64,000 nt of DNA, taken from positions 1,780,501 through 1,844,500 of the forward strand of contig CM044312.1 in NCBI GenBank assembly GCA_024291935.2, written 5' to 3'. A program made the position numbers and the translations under genes. Under the pieces are notes generated by a model. That model did not search any database and was not told where the DNA came from. It worked only from the letters and a program-made list of their open reading frames with translations. Of this stretch, positions 21,650 through 32,766 are shown piece by piece (position 1 is the stretch's first letter; the number at the start of each line of letters is the position of its first letter). This DNA comes from Okapia johnstoni. Taxonomy: Eukaryota; Chordata; Mammalia; Artiodactyla; Giraffidae.

Positions 21650-22085
21650 CGTGTCCGTTGCACCGTTCTGAGCCCTCGCTGACCGCTGTCAGGCTCGGCG
21701 CTCGCCGGCTCCGGCCGGGAAGGACGCAGCCCAGGCTGAGTGTGAGCACGTCCAGAGCCGCAGGGAGGTGTGGGGACGGCGGCGCTCAGAACCCAGCCCA
21801 GCGCCGACCGGCCGGCACACGCGGAGGCTCCTTCCGGGAGACGCGGCCGCGCCGGTGCGGGGAGACCGGGTTACCGTCCGGAGGACGGGGGAGCGGGCTT
21901 CCTGCCCCGCAGCTCAGCGCGCACCGGGCTCTGTGGGTGCGAGCGGCAGAAGTGGGCCGCGCAGGACCAGCGTCCTGCGGCTCCAGGGCGTCGCAGCCCG
22001 ACCGAGGCCCCGTCCCCGGGGGCACCCCCGTGCCCGGGGGCACCCCTGCCCCAGGAGTCTCGGCAGAGAGAGGCCTCGGCTTCTG
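21650..22085. promoter_or_regulatory. CpG-island-like block next to the minisatellite
   Basis: CpG density rises sharply after the last repeat unit. By eye there is about one CpG per 7-8 bases, including a GCGGCCGC octamer at 21843-21850 and a CCGGGGGCACCCC direct repeat near 22016-22046. Such density in a mammalian genome normally means an unmethylated CpG island, often a promoter or first exon. A 243-codon forward open frame (21553-22284) starts inside the minisatellite and has no recognisable domain. No TATA box, initiator or convincing splice donor could be assigned, so calling it a promoter would be inference. Confidence 0.6.
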
Positions 22086-22454
22086 CAGGCCTGGCTCTGA
22101 GCCACATTCGAAGCGACTGTCACCTCAGGGCGGTCTGGCCCCGGTCCCCTGCCCAGGGATGACCAGGCCGCAGAGGTGTCGGGCCTGTAACCCAGGCTGT
22201 GTCGGTACCGGGTGTGTGACTTGTGTCATAGCTAGCATGTGCAATGGTTCGGTTCTCACACGCCTGTTCAGAATTGAGGGCTGACCACACTCACGCTGTG
22301 TAGCAGGAGGGCTGCTTCCCCTCCTGATGGCCCTGGAGGAGGCGTTAAGGACCCCATCAGTCTCTGGGCACCCTGAGTTGATGAAATTACTGAATTCCCA
22401 AGCAGAAGTCCTAAGGAAAAGGGTTATGTTTAGCCCTAATCAATTTCAACCTAA
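22086..22454. other. Unassigned transition from CpG-rich to AT-rich DNA
   Basis: GC content falls across this interval. I recognise no repeat or gene. Confidence 0.4.
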
Positions 22455-23110
22455 TCTATTTTTTCCTTTTTTATGTATTCACATGATGTAACATCGATTG
22501 TTTCAAAGGGAATAATTCAGGGACATTTAGTACATCCTGCAGCCATCACTTCTGTCTAATTCCAAAATAATTTCCTCATCCCCAGAGGAAACCCCCCAGC
22601 CACAGGCACTTACTCCCTCCCTGTCTCTCCTCCCAGACCCTGGAAACCCCTGGTCTACCTTCAGTCTCTAGGCATGACCTGTTCTGGACACTTCACATAA
22701 ATGGAAACATATTCTGTGTGACCTTGTGGATGGCTTCTTTCACCTGGAGAATGTTTTGAAGATCCTCCCCCTGCAATGCTTTGGCATGAGTCCCCCAGCC
22801 CTTTTTTATGGCCAGATAGTGTTGCACTGTGTGGCTAGACCAGATCTGTATAATGTCAGTTGTTGATGGACAGTTGGGGTTGTTTCCCAGACTCTTAGCT
22901 GCTGTGAATAATGCTGCTTTGAGCATATGTGTACGAACATTTGTTTGAGCCTCTGTTGTCACTGCTTTGGGTACATACCTAGAAGTGGGATTGGGGAGTC
23001 GCATGGTAAGTCTGTATTTAAATTTTTGAGGACCCGTCAGATTTTCCAAAGCAGCTGCATCACCTACACCTCCACCAGCAGCGTGTAAGGGTTTCCAGTT
23101 TCTCCATTCC
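22455..23110 (-). mobile_element. Ancient L1 3'-UTR/ORF2-end fragment, minus strand
   Basis: Read in reverse this is an L1M-type element. Block order on + is AATAATTCAGGGACATTTAG (22511), CATAAATGGAAACATATTC (22695), GATGGCTTCTTTCACC (22729), TTTTTTATGGCCAGATAGTG (22803), GTTGATGGACAGTTGGGGTT (22861), GTGAATAATGCTGCTTTGAG (22904) and CTAGAAGTGGGATTG (22979). It ends in a CCTCCACCAGCAGCGTG block near 23070. It is diverged but clearer than the copy at 16725. Confidence 0.8.
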
Positions 23111-25629
23111 GTCTACAGTCACCTGCATCCAAGGCTGGGCTGTGGTCCGGCTCCCAGTCAGGAGGACCATGGGCTGCCGGCCTGAGTGCTGGCCTGGGGG
23201 GATTTGTGGACGAGCCACCAAGATCTGAGTAAGCCTTCAAGTCTTTGTCCACATTCTGAAACCTATGAATTCATCATTGAAAGGGCGGTCACCAAATATG
23301 AGGCATTCTCATCCTCTCTTTTGTCTTCATTTCTGTTCTCAGAGAAAGTTCCTGCAGTCATCTCGACGCTTGCTTCATAGAAAATAACTTTAGCGAGAGT
23401 TTTGAGTGGGATAAAATGGGATCAAAAGAGCAATTTCCTGATGTACTTATTATTAAGATTAAATGCAGCCATTGACCACCCATCTGTCTGTGGATTTGGT
23501 TGTTCCTCAAAAGGGAGGGTGAATTACATTTCATAGAGCCAGGCGTCTGGTGCCGAACTCTGACATGAGCCTCAGAGATTGTAAAATAGAGATAGTCAGA
23601 ACTAATGTACAGAACTCAATTCTTTAAACTTTATTTGCCATTGACTTCTGTGAAACTTCAGGTATCTGAAATAAACTTACACAAATATGGAATGTAATGT
23701 TTCAGATTGCAAGGTAATGTGTAATGTAGTATTTGTAAAATTATATTAACTAGTGATGATTTGATTTGTACAGTAATGAGTTGTTAAAATGACTTCATTT
23801 TAACATCCACCAATGTAGATTAATAACGTAAGTTCAGATTTAAAGATTGATGGGGGAAACGATGCTTGTAATACTTTTCCAAGGATTGGGAGTTTGGTAT
23901 GTTTTGAAAAGAGTAACTTTTGGGGTGTCAGGAAATGGGTTTTCTCAGAGCCCATTGCCAGCAGTGGGCGGGCCTAGTAATCCTGGCACAGAGCATTAAA
24001 CTGTACACCTTACTAACAGTGAGGTGGATAACTTGGAATAAAGTTTTAAAAGTTTTTAAAAAAATGGTGGGGCAAGCTGCTCAGGCCACGGGGTGGGCTT
24101 TTTGAGGCTGGGGACCCCCTGGTGCCCTCTCCGTGCTTCAGAACCTCGGAGGAGCAGCATGCCCACTGGCCACCACTGGATGAAGCTTCAGAGTGGTACG
24201 GAAGCCCGAGGGGCGTCATCAAAAAGTTACAGGTGAGGTCGTCCCGCGGCTGGGTCGGGTGGTGATCCCCGGTGTGATGCTGGTGATCTCCACAGCGGCC
24301 TCGGTGACCCCTCTTCTCATCTGTGCTGTTTCCTGCTTGGTCGCTGCTTGACAGGTCAGGAGCAGGGAGGGAAGAGGGGGAAATGGCCTTTAGTGCGAGT
24401 CCCGCATAGCCCACGGCTCCCTCGCAGGGGGTGCTGGGCTTCGGAGGAGGCAGAGGGGCCACTGGGGGAGCAGACTCGGCCTGGGTTTCCCTGTGTCCAG
24501 ATGGGCCTGGGGGTCAAGCCTGTCCCCTCCTTTTCATCCAGCTCGTCCAGGAAAACAGGGCAGTGTGCGGAGGGCAGCGGGCCGGGATGCCGTGGAGAGG
24601 AAGGAAACAGGGGTCGGGACTCTCCCGTCTTGAGGGGAGCGGTGATGGCCCTGGAGGACGGCAGGGCTGCGCCTGTGGTGGGGGTAGGCACCCCCTGCCC
24701 ACCCTACGCCCTCCTGGTCCTGCTCCTGGTCCCCATCTCTCCTCTTGGTCACTGCCTCCCTGTCTCTCTCTTCCCCAGTCGGGCACTGTTTGCAGAGCCC
24801 TAACCCTGCCTTTGCCCAGGTAGAGACCCAGCAGCGGAGCCACCCTGCAGTGGGGGTGGAGGAGGGGCTGCAGGCAGGGCCTCCCCCAAGGAGGGAAGGG
24901 TCCTCTCAGCCCAGGTGAGGTTGGTGACAGCCCCATGGAATAAGGAGGCGGGCATCCCCGAAAGACGGATGGATGTGCACAACAGGGCCGGCCAGGTCAT
25001 GTCCTGAGGAGTCAGGTCTGAGTCTCCCCTAAGGGGGTCCCAGGAGACAGTGGAGCTGCAAGGTGGTGGGTGGGAGGGGGCGCGCCTGCTGGGGCCCCTG
25101 GCTGCCGCCCGTCTCCCGCTGACCGCGGTGCAGAGATGCTGCACCTGCCAGGGGAGGCACAGGGGGCTCCTTTGCTTGCTCCGTCCCCATCTCTGATGCT
25201 GTTGTTGGACCACAGCGCTGCCTGTGCGGTGACCCATCGCTGTGAGCGGGGGTGGCGTGGCTCGTGGGGTGGTCTCGGTGCTGTCTGTCTCCCAGGGTGC
25301 CAGAGCCGGGACAGTGGAGTCTGGAGTGTTGGGGGACCACTCTGTGGTCACGAACATTTCCGAGGAAGGATGAGTATATTCTGAGAAGCAGAAGTCAGCT
25401 TGACTCAGAGGTCTTTGCCATTTTCCTTGCCAATCCCTCTGACTCTCCAAGTCCATTGTAGAGCCTTGACTTTAAATTTACCTCCTAGGAGGGGGAGGAG
25501 TACCCTGTCCCCCTCCACAGCAGTCTGATTGAGAAAGTGCCAATGTGCATTCTGGGTTTCATGACAAAGCATCTCACCAGCAACCCCACTTGGAAGTGCT
25601 TTTATTACTTAAAAATAGATGCACATGGA
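23111..25629. other. Unassigned DNA: AT-rich left half, GC-rich right half
   Basis: 23111-24060 is AT-rich with no recognised repeat. 24060-25480 is GC-rich, and every frame yields open stretches. The longest are a 218-codon minus frame (24800-25456) and a 151-codon plus frame (24348-24803), which overlap one another and carry no domain, so I do not call them. No splice or promoter structure could be assigned. Confidence 0.45.
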
Positions 25630-25993
25630 GAGAGCTGTTGTTGTTCAGTCGTTCAGTCACGTCCTACTCTTTGCGACCCCGTGGATTGTAGCACGCCAGG
25701 CTTCCCTGTCCTTCATTTTCTCTCGAAGTTTGCTCAAATTCATGTCCATTGAATTGGTGATGCCATCCAACCATCTCATCCTGTGTTGTCCCCTTCTCCT
25801 TCTGCCTTCTGTCTTTCCCAGCATAAGGGTCTTTTCTAATGAGTCATCTCTTGGCATCAGGTGGCCATAGTATTGGAGCTTCAGCTTCAGCATCAATCCT
25901 TCCAATGAATATTCAGGGTTGATTTCCTTTAGGATGGACTGGTTTGATCTCCTTGCAGTCTGAGGCACGGACTCTCAAGAGTCTTCTCCAGCA
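25630..25993 (-). mobile_element. BovB LINE 3' fragment, minus strand
   Basis: A 5'-truncated BovB of about 360 bp begins TGTTGTTGTTCAGTCGTTCAG and ends near CAAGAGTCTTCTCCAGC. Only the C-terminal coding part is present ([28 protein letters not shown] on the minus strand). No duplication is evident. Confidence 0.93.
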
Positions 25994-26460
25994 AGCAAAA
26001 GTTAGTTATGTCGCAAGAACTCAGTGTTGATGTTAACTGATCTTAAGGTATACCTGCTCAAAATAAGATCATTGTAGGCAGAATAGTTTCAGAGTTTATT
26101 TTCAGACTGTATTTGTTTTTAGTAGTACTTTAGGATTTAATGTGATGAAAGACAGCTGTCATGTGTTTTTAAAATTTTCACTGTTCAGGCTAACAAAGGG
26201 ATTGCGTCCTACTTGTCTGATCGAAGCATCTTTCTCTGTGTCAGCACCAGATGGCGCCATGGTGCAGGTCCTTAAAACACGATTTCATTTGAAAAATAAA
26301 TTTGGGAATCATAGCTGCTAGCACCCTAGTTTCAATAGATTTTGTTCAGTGTTTCAAATAGTGGATCAGAGACTCAGAAACTGTATTTAGTGTGTTTTTC
26401 CGGTCTCCGTTGTCATCTGTTGTTGTAGTAGAAAGAGTCTTTCCAACCAAGTCTTGATTT
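25994..26460. other. Unassigned AT-rich DNA
   Basis: No recognised repeat or gene. Confidence 0.4.
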
Positions 26461-26463
26461 TCA

Positions 26464-26505
26464 GGGTGGGTGGTGGGTGGGGGAGGTGGTGGTGGGGAGG
26501 GGGCC
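26464..26505 (+). other. G-rich tract, G-quadruplex candidate
   Basis: Repeated GGGT and GGGG runs (GGGTGGGTGGTGGGTGGGGG, then GGTGGTGGTGGGGAGGGGG) give at least four G-tracts of three or more with short loops. That is the standard pattern for an intramolecular G-quadruplex. Confidence 0.7.
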
Positions 26506-28706
26506 AGCCTAACACACAGGGTGTCTGGAGTGGAATGTCCATGGCTTTGCCCCGCAGCCGTTCTGTTTTTCTGTTCTGTTGTTCCCTTCTACCTGCAGGA
26601 AAGTGAGTTACTGAGAGCAACTCACATTACAAGGTCAGTGGCTTATTTCACTAGAGGAGTGGGTGCAAAGGCAGAATAACGTTTGAAGCGAAGAATTGAA
26701 TTGCTGACGGAACATAGCTCTCAGTGACCTGGCCAGTTCAGGAGATTTGTTCATTCAAGACTGACACTTACTTTCACCCTAATCTCACCGGTGTTCTTTT
26801 TATATGGGTACGGAGTAAAACCGTGTCATTTACTGTGATAAAAACGTTTTGCTCGAGGCAGATTTGGTTACCCCACAAGAGTACTGTGGCTAAGAATGGC
26901 CCCCGTGAATTTACAATGAATGAAAAAATGCTTTTGGAGCCTTGATTTGAATTCAGAGAGGAGCCGTGTGAAAAATGGAACAGGAAGAGACATCTGAATA
27001 TCCAGGGACGCCGTAATTGATGCATTTAAACCCTAAAACACTATTTATCATTGCCACTAATGCAGACATAATATGTACTGCTGACGCCTCAAACGATGGG
27101 GCAAATTCCACTGTTGCAATTACAGCTTCCAGTGTGTGTCCTTTCAGGTTATCCTTTATTTTTATAAAAATATTCCTCTTGCTGAACATATATTTTGAGA
27201 TTAAGAAGTACCTTTTCTGTCTCAGAGAGGAATGTTTCTCACCCCTCAGTTCTGAAATCAGACGTGTGTTTTAGAAAGACGACCCTGTGGTGTGCGGAGG
27301 ATGGGGTGGCCTCTGCCCTGGGATGGACCAGAGGGCACCTCCCTCCCTCCGTCTGTTGCTGCAGAGGCCGTCCAGTGAGCACCTGTTCTGCGCCCGTCAG
27401 TGGGGTACAGCGGCCAGTGATAGGAGGAGTGGGGAGTCCATTCCTGGGGTATGGAGGGTCTGAGGAGCATGAGGGTCTTGGAGACGGAGGGCAGGGAGCC
27501 CCGTGGTTTCCCTCTTCCCCAGGGTCTACAGCCCTAAAGACAAGTGTGGGTCACATGTACGTGGGTGGAGCCCTTCTGATTCTCTGTTTCTGCCCACCTT
27601 GCCTCTCGCCACCCTTGGACATGGGTGTTTTGATGATGCCTTGCACCCACACTTCACCCCCAAGTTAGTTACTAGTGGGGTTACTAGTAATAAGTTTTAA
27701 AATCGCAGGCGGCCCCTGGAGTTAAATCTGATGGAGGACTCAAATACTGATGGGTTTCCGTGATGGGGGTATTATGTAAAGGAACTCGTATGTGAATTAA
27801 TGTTCATATAGACACCATGTCTGTAACATGGCAAAACCTGAAAGCATTGATTTCCGGTGCCTCTTCTCCAGATTACAGCGGAATAAAGGCCCACATTTTT
27901 CACGGTGTGGGAAGGGAAGTAAGTCCCTTGTTAGAGTACGGGACGTTTCCTGACTCAGCCATTCAGCGAGTATTGATGGTGGCCCTGTCCACGCTGGGCT
28001 CTGTCCCTCTGTGACACCACCTGACCCTAAAGGATCTGGTGGCCTGTGCTGCCTGCTGGCGCAGAGACCCTGCCTTCATCCGTGGAGCTGGGCTATGTGA
28101 GGCCCTCGAGTGGCTCTGGGCACGAAGTAGGAGCTTAATCCCTCCTAGGTCCCTTCATTCATGAGCAGGTCACAGGCCAGGTCCTGGGATGAAAGACCAA
28201 CGCCAGCAACCCAGGCCTGCACTCCGCTCCCACCTGTCAGGTGAGAACGGCTCCTGCCCTGGGAAGCCCACGTCAGGTCTCAGTGTCTTTTCTGCTTCCT
28301 GGCTTTGAGGACACGGGTGTTGGTTTGTAAAGCTTCTGAAACTGAAAGCCAGCCTGTCCCCGGCTCCTGGGGCCCGGGGAGTGATGAGTGATGGCCAGGG
28401 AGGGCTGGCCTTGTCTCGGCGAGGTGCGGAGGTGAAGGAGCCAAGAAGGCAGAGGTGGCCCTGCGCTGCAGGAGGAATCCGGCTGTGCGGTGTTCATTTG
28501 GTGTCCTGGGCTGGTGTTTTCTCACGTCTGCAGGAAAGAGAGGCGAGCACGGGGTCACCCGACTCAGTGGTTCCTGTGTGTGCCCTCTGGCCCGTGCCCT
28601 CTCCTTGTCCCTGTGTTTGAATGGATCTCTGAGATGTGGATCTCGGGGCTGCCTTCCAGCGCGTGGCCCTGTGGCCCCAGGATGACAGAGAGCCTGGACG
28701 TTACAT
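26506..28706. other. Unassigned DNA, repeat-free stretch at 26700-27190
   Basis: 26700-27190 is complex, repeat-free sequence with intact CpG and TAAT-type words, which could be conserved non-coding DNA. 27250-28700 is mixed, with a faint LINE2/MIR-type end near 28108-28165 (GCACGAAGTAGGAGCTTAAT). Short open frames have no domains. Confidence 0.4.
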
Positions 28707-28709
28707 AGG

Positions 28710-28818
28710 CCTGTGCCCCGTGGCATGTGGGGTCTTAGTGCCCTGACCAAGGATTGAACCCACGCCCCTTGCATTGGTGGCACGGGGTCTTAATCACTGA
28801 AGCACCAGGGAAGCCCCG
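28710..28818 (-). mobile_element. CHR-type SINE head fragment, minus strand
   Basis: The complement of a tRNA-derived SINE head: GTGGCATGTGGGGTCTTAGT (28720), GGATTGAACCCACGCCCC (28752), and TGAAGCACCAGGGAAGCCCC at the right end. Only about 110 bp of the element remain. Confidence 0.8.
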
Positions 28819-29600
28819 AGTTTCTGGACTATGGTCCGGGGGGTGCTGGAGGCTTGTTTGCTTCCAGTTTCGCCCCAAACCACAGAGGACAGAGATGTGC
28901 ATCTCCTCAGCAGACGCTCGCCCTCCCTTTGTAGAGCCGAGAGCAGGACAGAGCTGCGATGCGGGAGCAAAGTGCCACGGGGCCGCCGGCAGGACCTCTG
29001 GGACTCAGGGCCGGGCCCTGGATGCGCCGGTGACCCGGCAGGCTGGGGGTCGTCTTTCACCACCCCGTCCATCTGCCGAGAGTCCCCGGTTTATGAGATG
29101 GATTTCGCGCTGGGTCACACGGGCGGTGCTCGTCAGAGGCGTCCTTGAGCGCCTAGTCATCACGGGCCGCTTTGCTTGGCGTGCCGATGTCCCAGCACGA
29201 TGTCTGGGTGCTCGTGGTGCTGGGCCGTGGTCAGGGTGGATGGAGACAGGGTTCCGTGTGCTCCTGCGGTGTCTGCGCGTGCGGTGGTGCGCTGGGATCT
29301 GCGTTTCAGGTGTTGCTCCATCCCTGGGGAATGGGTTTCTGCGCTGGCCTGTCCCTCTTCTCAGTGAACGGTCTGTCTGGGATGAAGGCTGGTCGGACTG
29401 CTTCGTCCCCATCGGAGGACTCAACTCTGAGAGCGAGCCTTCCTCTCCGTTTCCTCTGTGCGCTGGAGCGGGTAGGAGAGTGGCCGGATGTTGCTGAGTC
29501 CGAGCTCCTTCTGTCTGAGCATCGGTGATGCCCGGCTCTGCTCGGCCTCCCGCCACTGCAAGAATTCCAACCATTCCAGGCAGGAAAACCCACTTCAACT
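28819..29600. other. CpG-rich block with overlapping shadow open frames
   Basis: CpG density is well above the surroundings, strongest about 28950-29300. A 247-codon plus frame (28754-29497) begins inside the SINE above and runs antiparallel to a 197-codon minus frame (29005-29598). Neither shows a domain. Because both frames start or end in composition-driven sequence I do not call genes. It could mark a CpG island or an unmethylated GC-rich patch. Confidence 0.45.
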
Positions 29601-30766
29601 CCTAAGCTACAAGCAACAAAGACACACACAAAGCTGTCCTCAGAACGCAGAGAAAGGGAGGTATTTGCATGATGTCTTTCTTTCCATCCTCCGGGTATGA
29701 AGTGTGTGAGTTTAATGACTCATCGATGGCAGGGACTTAGGGGCCACTCTGTTTGGTCTGTTGCCCTATCGACCAGGCAACTGCAGCTTACTTGTCATAA
29801 CAAAATTTCACTGTAGGAGAAACTGTAGAATTTTTTGTTTGTTTGTTTCACGTATGGGCATTTAGTTCGTGTAACGAATCTCGTTATGAATGGGCCTGGA
29901 TGACATACACAGCGGAGGCTTTTGTCTCAGAGACAGTCAGAATAGTAAGTGTAGTCACCACTGAATTATGTCCTGGACTGAAGTAGATTCTCACCATTAA
30001 TTGGATGTAGGCCCTCTGACCTTTCTGCAGGAAGCAAACTAAAGGTATAATAATTTTTATAAAGATGAGCTTTCTGTACTTCCAGTAATTTTTTTTTTAA
30101 ACACTGAAATAATTTCTAGACAATGGGAAGAACTCTGACTTTACTGTCCTTGAAATAAGTACAGTTTGGTTTTCAGGGTTGTCACCTCCTCTTTCTCTCT
30201 CACCGTCACTCCCCTGCCCCCCTCCACAGCCCCCGACCAGGTGAGGATGATCCAGGAAAATGAACTTGAAGATCACTCACATTCAGGAACAAACAGCTAA
30301 TTGAGTCAAACTTAGATTTCAACCAATGTTGTTTTTAAAATGATCTCATTCAGATTCTTTCCCAAAATGTCAAGGCAAATAGAAGCCAAACCAACATTTG
30401 ACAAAACTAAAAGCGTATCTTCAGCAGCACTTTTTTCATCTGAGACTAAATACTTTATGTAACATTTATAAAAACTCAGGAACTAGAATATGGAAAGCAA
30501 GCTAAGAAAATCAAAGGCTCCCAATGGGCTTTTGAGATAAGATAGCCTGGATTAAGCAGGAGGAAGTTGCACATGGGCCTCAGCCTGTTTATTTCAGATT
30601 CTGCTTTCTTTTATCATTATTAGTTTCTGAGTTCTGTCTCTTTTTCATGGTTTTTGCTCCACTTATTGGATGGGCCACCAGTGTTCCTCCTGAACACTGT
30701 GAGTTCAAGATTTTTTTTTTTTTTTTATCATTTTCTAATTGATGATTGTACGTTGACTGACTGGGG
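29601..30766. other. Unassigned AT-rich DNA
   Basis: No recognised repeat. A poly-T run (about 30713-30727) sits just left of a plus-strand SINE but is not its tail, because that SINE's tail would be on the right. Confidence 0.4.
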
Positions 30767-30955
30767 CTTCCCTGATGGCTCAGATGGTAAAAAATCTGCA
30801 ATGCAAGAGACCTGGGTTTGATCCCTGGCTCAGAAAGATCCCCTAGGGAAGGGAATGGCCACCTACTCCAGTATTCTTGCCTGGAGAATCCCATGGACAA
30901 AGGAGCTTGGTGGGCTACAGTCCATAGGGTTGCAATGAGTCGGACATGACTAGTT
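30767..30955 (+). mobile_element. Bov-tA-type SINE, plus strand
   Basis: The tRNA-derived head GGCTTCCCTGATGGCTCAGA (30768) carries an A-box-like TGGCTCAGATGG and the B-box GGTTTGATCCC near 30815. The BovB-derived body follows (ACTCCAGTATTCTTGCCTGG, then TGAGTCGGACATGACTAG). It is a complete monomer. Confidence 0.95.
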
Positions 30956-31577
30956 TGCTTCATGATATAAATACTGGGCCAACTTTTCTGAGTTCAAAAA
31001 TCTGATGACTTGGTCAAGTGCTACGTTTGTACGAAGTGCCCAGCGACTACTGATGGTGGTTTAACACCAAAGCATACCTGAAAGGGTGTCGGAACTTGCC
31101 TTTGCTGAGATCTGCCGTTCTCATCGTCCGCCATCAGTGATGCCTGGCGGTTCCTTGCCTCTCACCGCTCTGAGAGAATCCCGATGGCTCCAGGTTGGAA
31201 CGTGGGAAGAGTAGATGCCTTCCAGGTGCCCTGAGGCACATCCTACGCTATGCAGTCCGGGGAGAGCCTGGCAGAATGGATCAGTTAACTGTTCAATTAT
31301 CTAAATTATAAATTTAGGTGAAATAACCTGTTTGGCCTTTGGATGTGAAATCAGTGTCTTGATGTAACAGTGTAGAATCTCTTGTTTAGGATGGCTGTGT
31401 CAAAGGTTAGAGATAATCACTCTGTTTTGCAGTTAGATAATGTACAAAAAAGCATGTACCTCTATGCATACACTTACCTACATGCATTTTTATGAAATAA
31501 TTTTAAAGACACAGATGCATCTTCTTATATGCCCTACTTGTGAACCCATTGCAAGATAATTGGCAACATGTATAAAA
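30956..31577. other. Unassigned DNA
   Basis: No repeat family or gene recognised. Confidence 0.4.
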
Positions 31578-31895
31578 TGTGTTGGTTGCTCAGTCATGTC
31601 TGACTCTGTGACCCCATGGACTGTAGCCCACCATGCTCCTCTGTCCATGGGAGTCTCTAGGCAAGAATACTGGAGTGGGTTGCCATTCCCTCCTCTGGTG
31701 GACCATATTTTGTCAGAACTCTCCACCATGACCCATCCATCTTGGGTGGCCCTGCATGGCATGGCTCAGAGCTTCACTGAGCTACACAAGCCCCTTCGTA
31801 TGACAAGGCTGTGATCCACAAATAGAAGCCTGGTGTGCTGCAGTCCGTGGGGTTGCAAAGAGTCAGATATGACTGAGCAACCGAACAACAGCAAA
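31578..31895 (-). mobile_element. Composite Bov-A/BovB piece with inverted 3' tail (foldback)
   Basis: 31578-31822 reads on the minus strand as BovB 5' sequence (complement of GACCATATTTTGTCAGAACT and TGGGTGGCCCTGCATGGCAT) joined directly to a Bov-A/BovB 3' end (GTTGCTCAGTCATGTCTGAC at 31585). From about 31826 the same 3' tail recurs in plus orientation (GCTGCAGTCCGTGGGGTTGC, then AGAGTCAGATATGACTGAGC). The two ends are therefore inverted copies of each other and could fold back. It probably arose by internal deletion plus inversion during insertion, and the exact family assignment needs a repeat library. Confidence 0.7.
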
Positions 31896-32552
31896 TAAAG
31901 TATTTTGTCAGTAAAGACAGGAGTATAAGTAGTTACTCCTACCTCTGCTGAACTGTCAAAGATTGTTTAGAATTAAGGGCAACAGGATGCTGGATATGTG
32001 ACTGAGTGGTTTATTTGAAGTAGAGTCGTGTGGTCTTTGAAAGAAGTTATCAATGATGTGACAGAAATCTTGAAAAACATCCATTTCAGTGGGAAACTAA
32101 CAGATTAGCTTAGCTGCCAAGACAAAGCCTTGGGGAATATAATATTATGCTTGAAGGTATTAGTTGCAACAATAAAAAAACGCAAAAAGCTGTCACTCCG
32201 TTAATCTTAGTCATTTCAGCTAGAACTTTATCGCGATAATGTATTCCACAGTTAGTGGTTTTCCTAATTAGGTGAGAACTTGATTTTCCTAGTTTGTGTC
32301 AAGTAAGTATCGATGCTGGTTGTGCTGGTGAATTAGCAGAGGATTTCATTTAGTGTTCTCTCTTGCTTCTGCCGCTGGGATATCACGGGAGACCTGTGGC
32401 AAGGGAGTGGGCGAGGCTGTGGGGCCGGCTGGATGGCCAGGAAGGTCAGGGCAACTTATGCACATACATGCTGAGGAAGGCTGCACACCTGGCAGCCTAC
32501 ACTTTGTTCTAGAAATCCTGGTCTGCACTAGTGTGCTGGCTCTTCACGCTTG
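31896..32552. other. Unassigned DNA
   Basis: AT-rich, with no recognised repeat or gene until the SINE at its right edge. Confidence 0.4.
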
Positions 32553-32766
32553 TGCCCAGTCACTCAGCCATGCACGACTCTCTGTGACCCCACAGACTGT
32601 AGCCTGCCAGGCTCCTCTGTCCATGGGATTCTCCAGGCAGGGATATTGGAGTGGGTTGCCATTCCTTCCTCTAGGGGATCTTCCAGACCCAGGGATTGAA
32701 CTCACGCCTCCTGCATCTCCTGCATTGGCAGGTGGATTCTCTACTACCGTGCCACCTGGGAAGCCC
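32553..32766 (-). mobile_element. Bov-tA-type SINE, minus strand
   Basis: The body complement begins near GTGCCCAGTCACTCAGCCAT. The B-box complement GGGATTGAACTC lies near 32692, and the tRNA head complement ends CACCTGGGAAGCCCT. The 9-bp repeat CTGGCTCTT (32536-32544) and CTGGCTCCT (32771-32779), with one mismatch, may be the target-site duplication. Confidence 0.93.

Noticed and set aside
21553..22284. 243-codon forward open frame over the CpG-rich block
   Set aside because: Its start lies inside the minisatellite and the protein has no recognisable fold. The CpG block is worth testing as a promoter but the frame is not supported.
24800..25456. 218-codon minus-strand open frame outside obvious repeats
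   Set aside because: It is GC-rich with overlapping open frames in other phases, no domain, and a Pro/Ser/Thr-heavy composition typical of non-coding GC-rich DNA.
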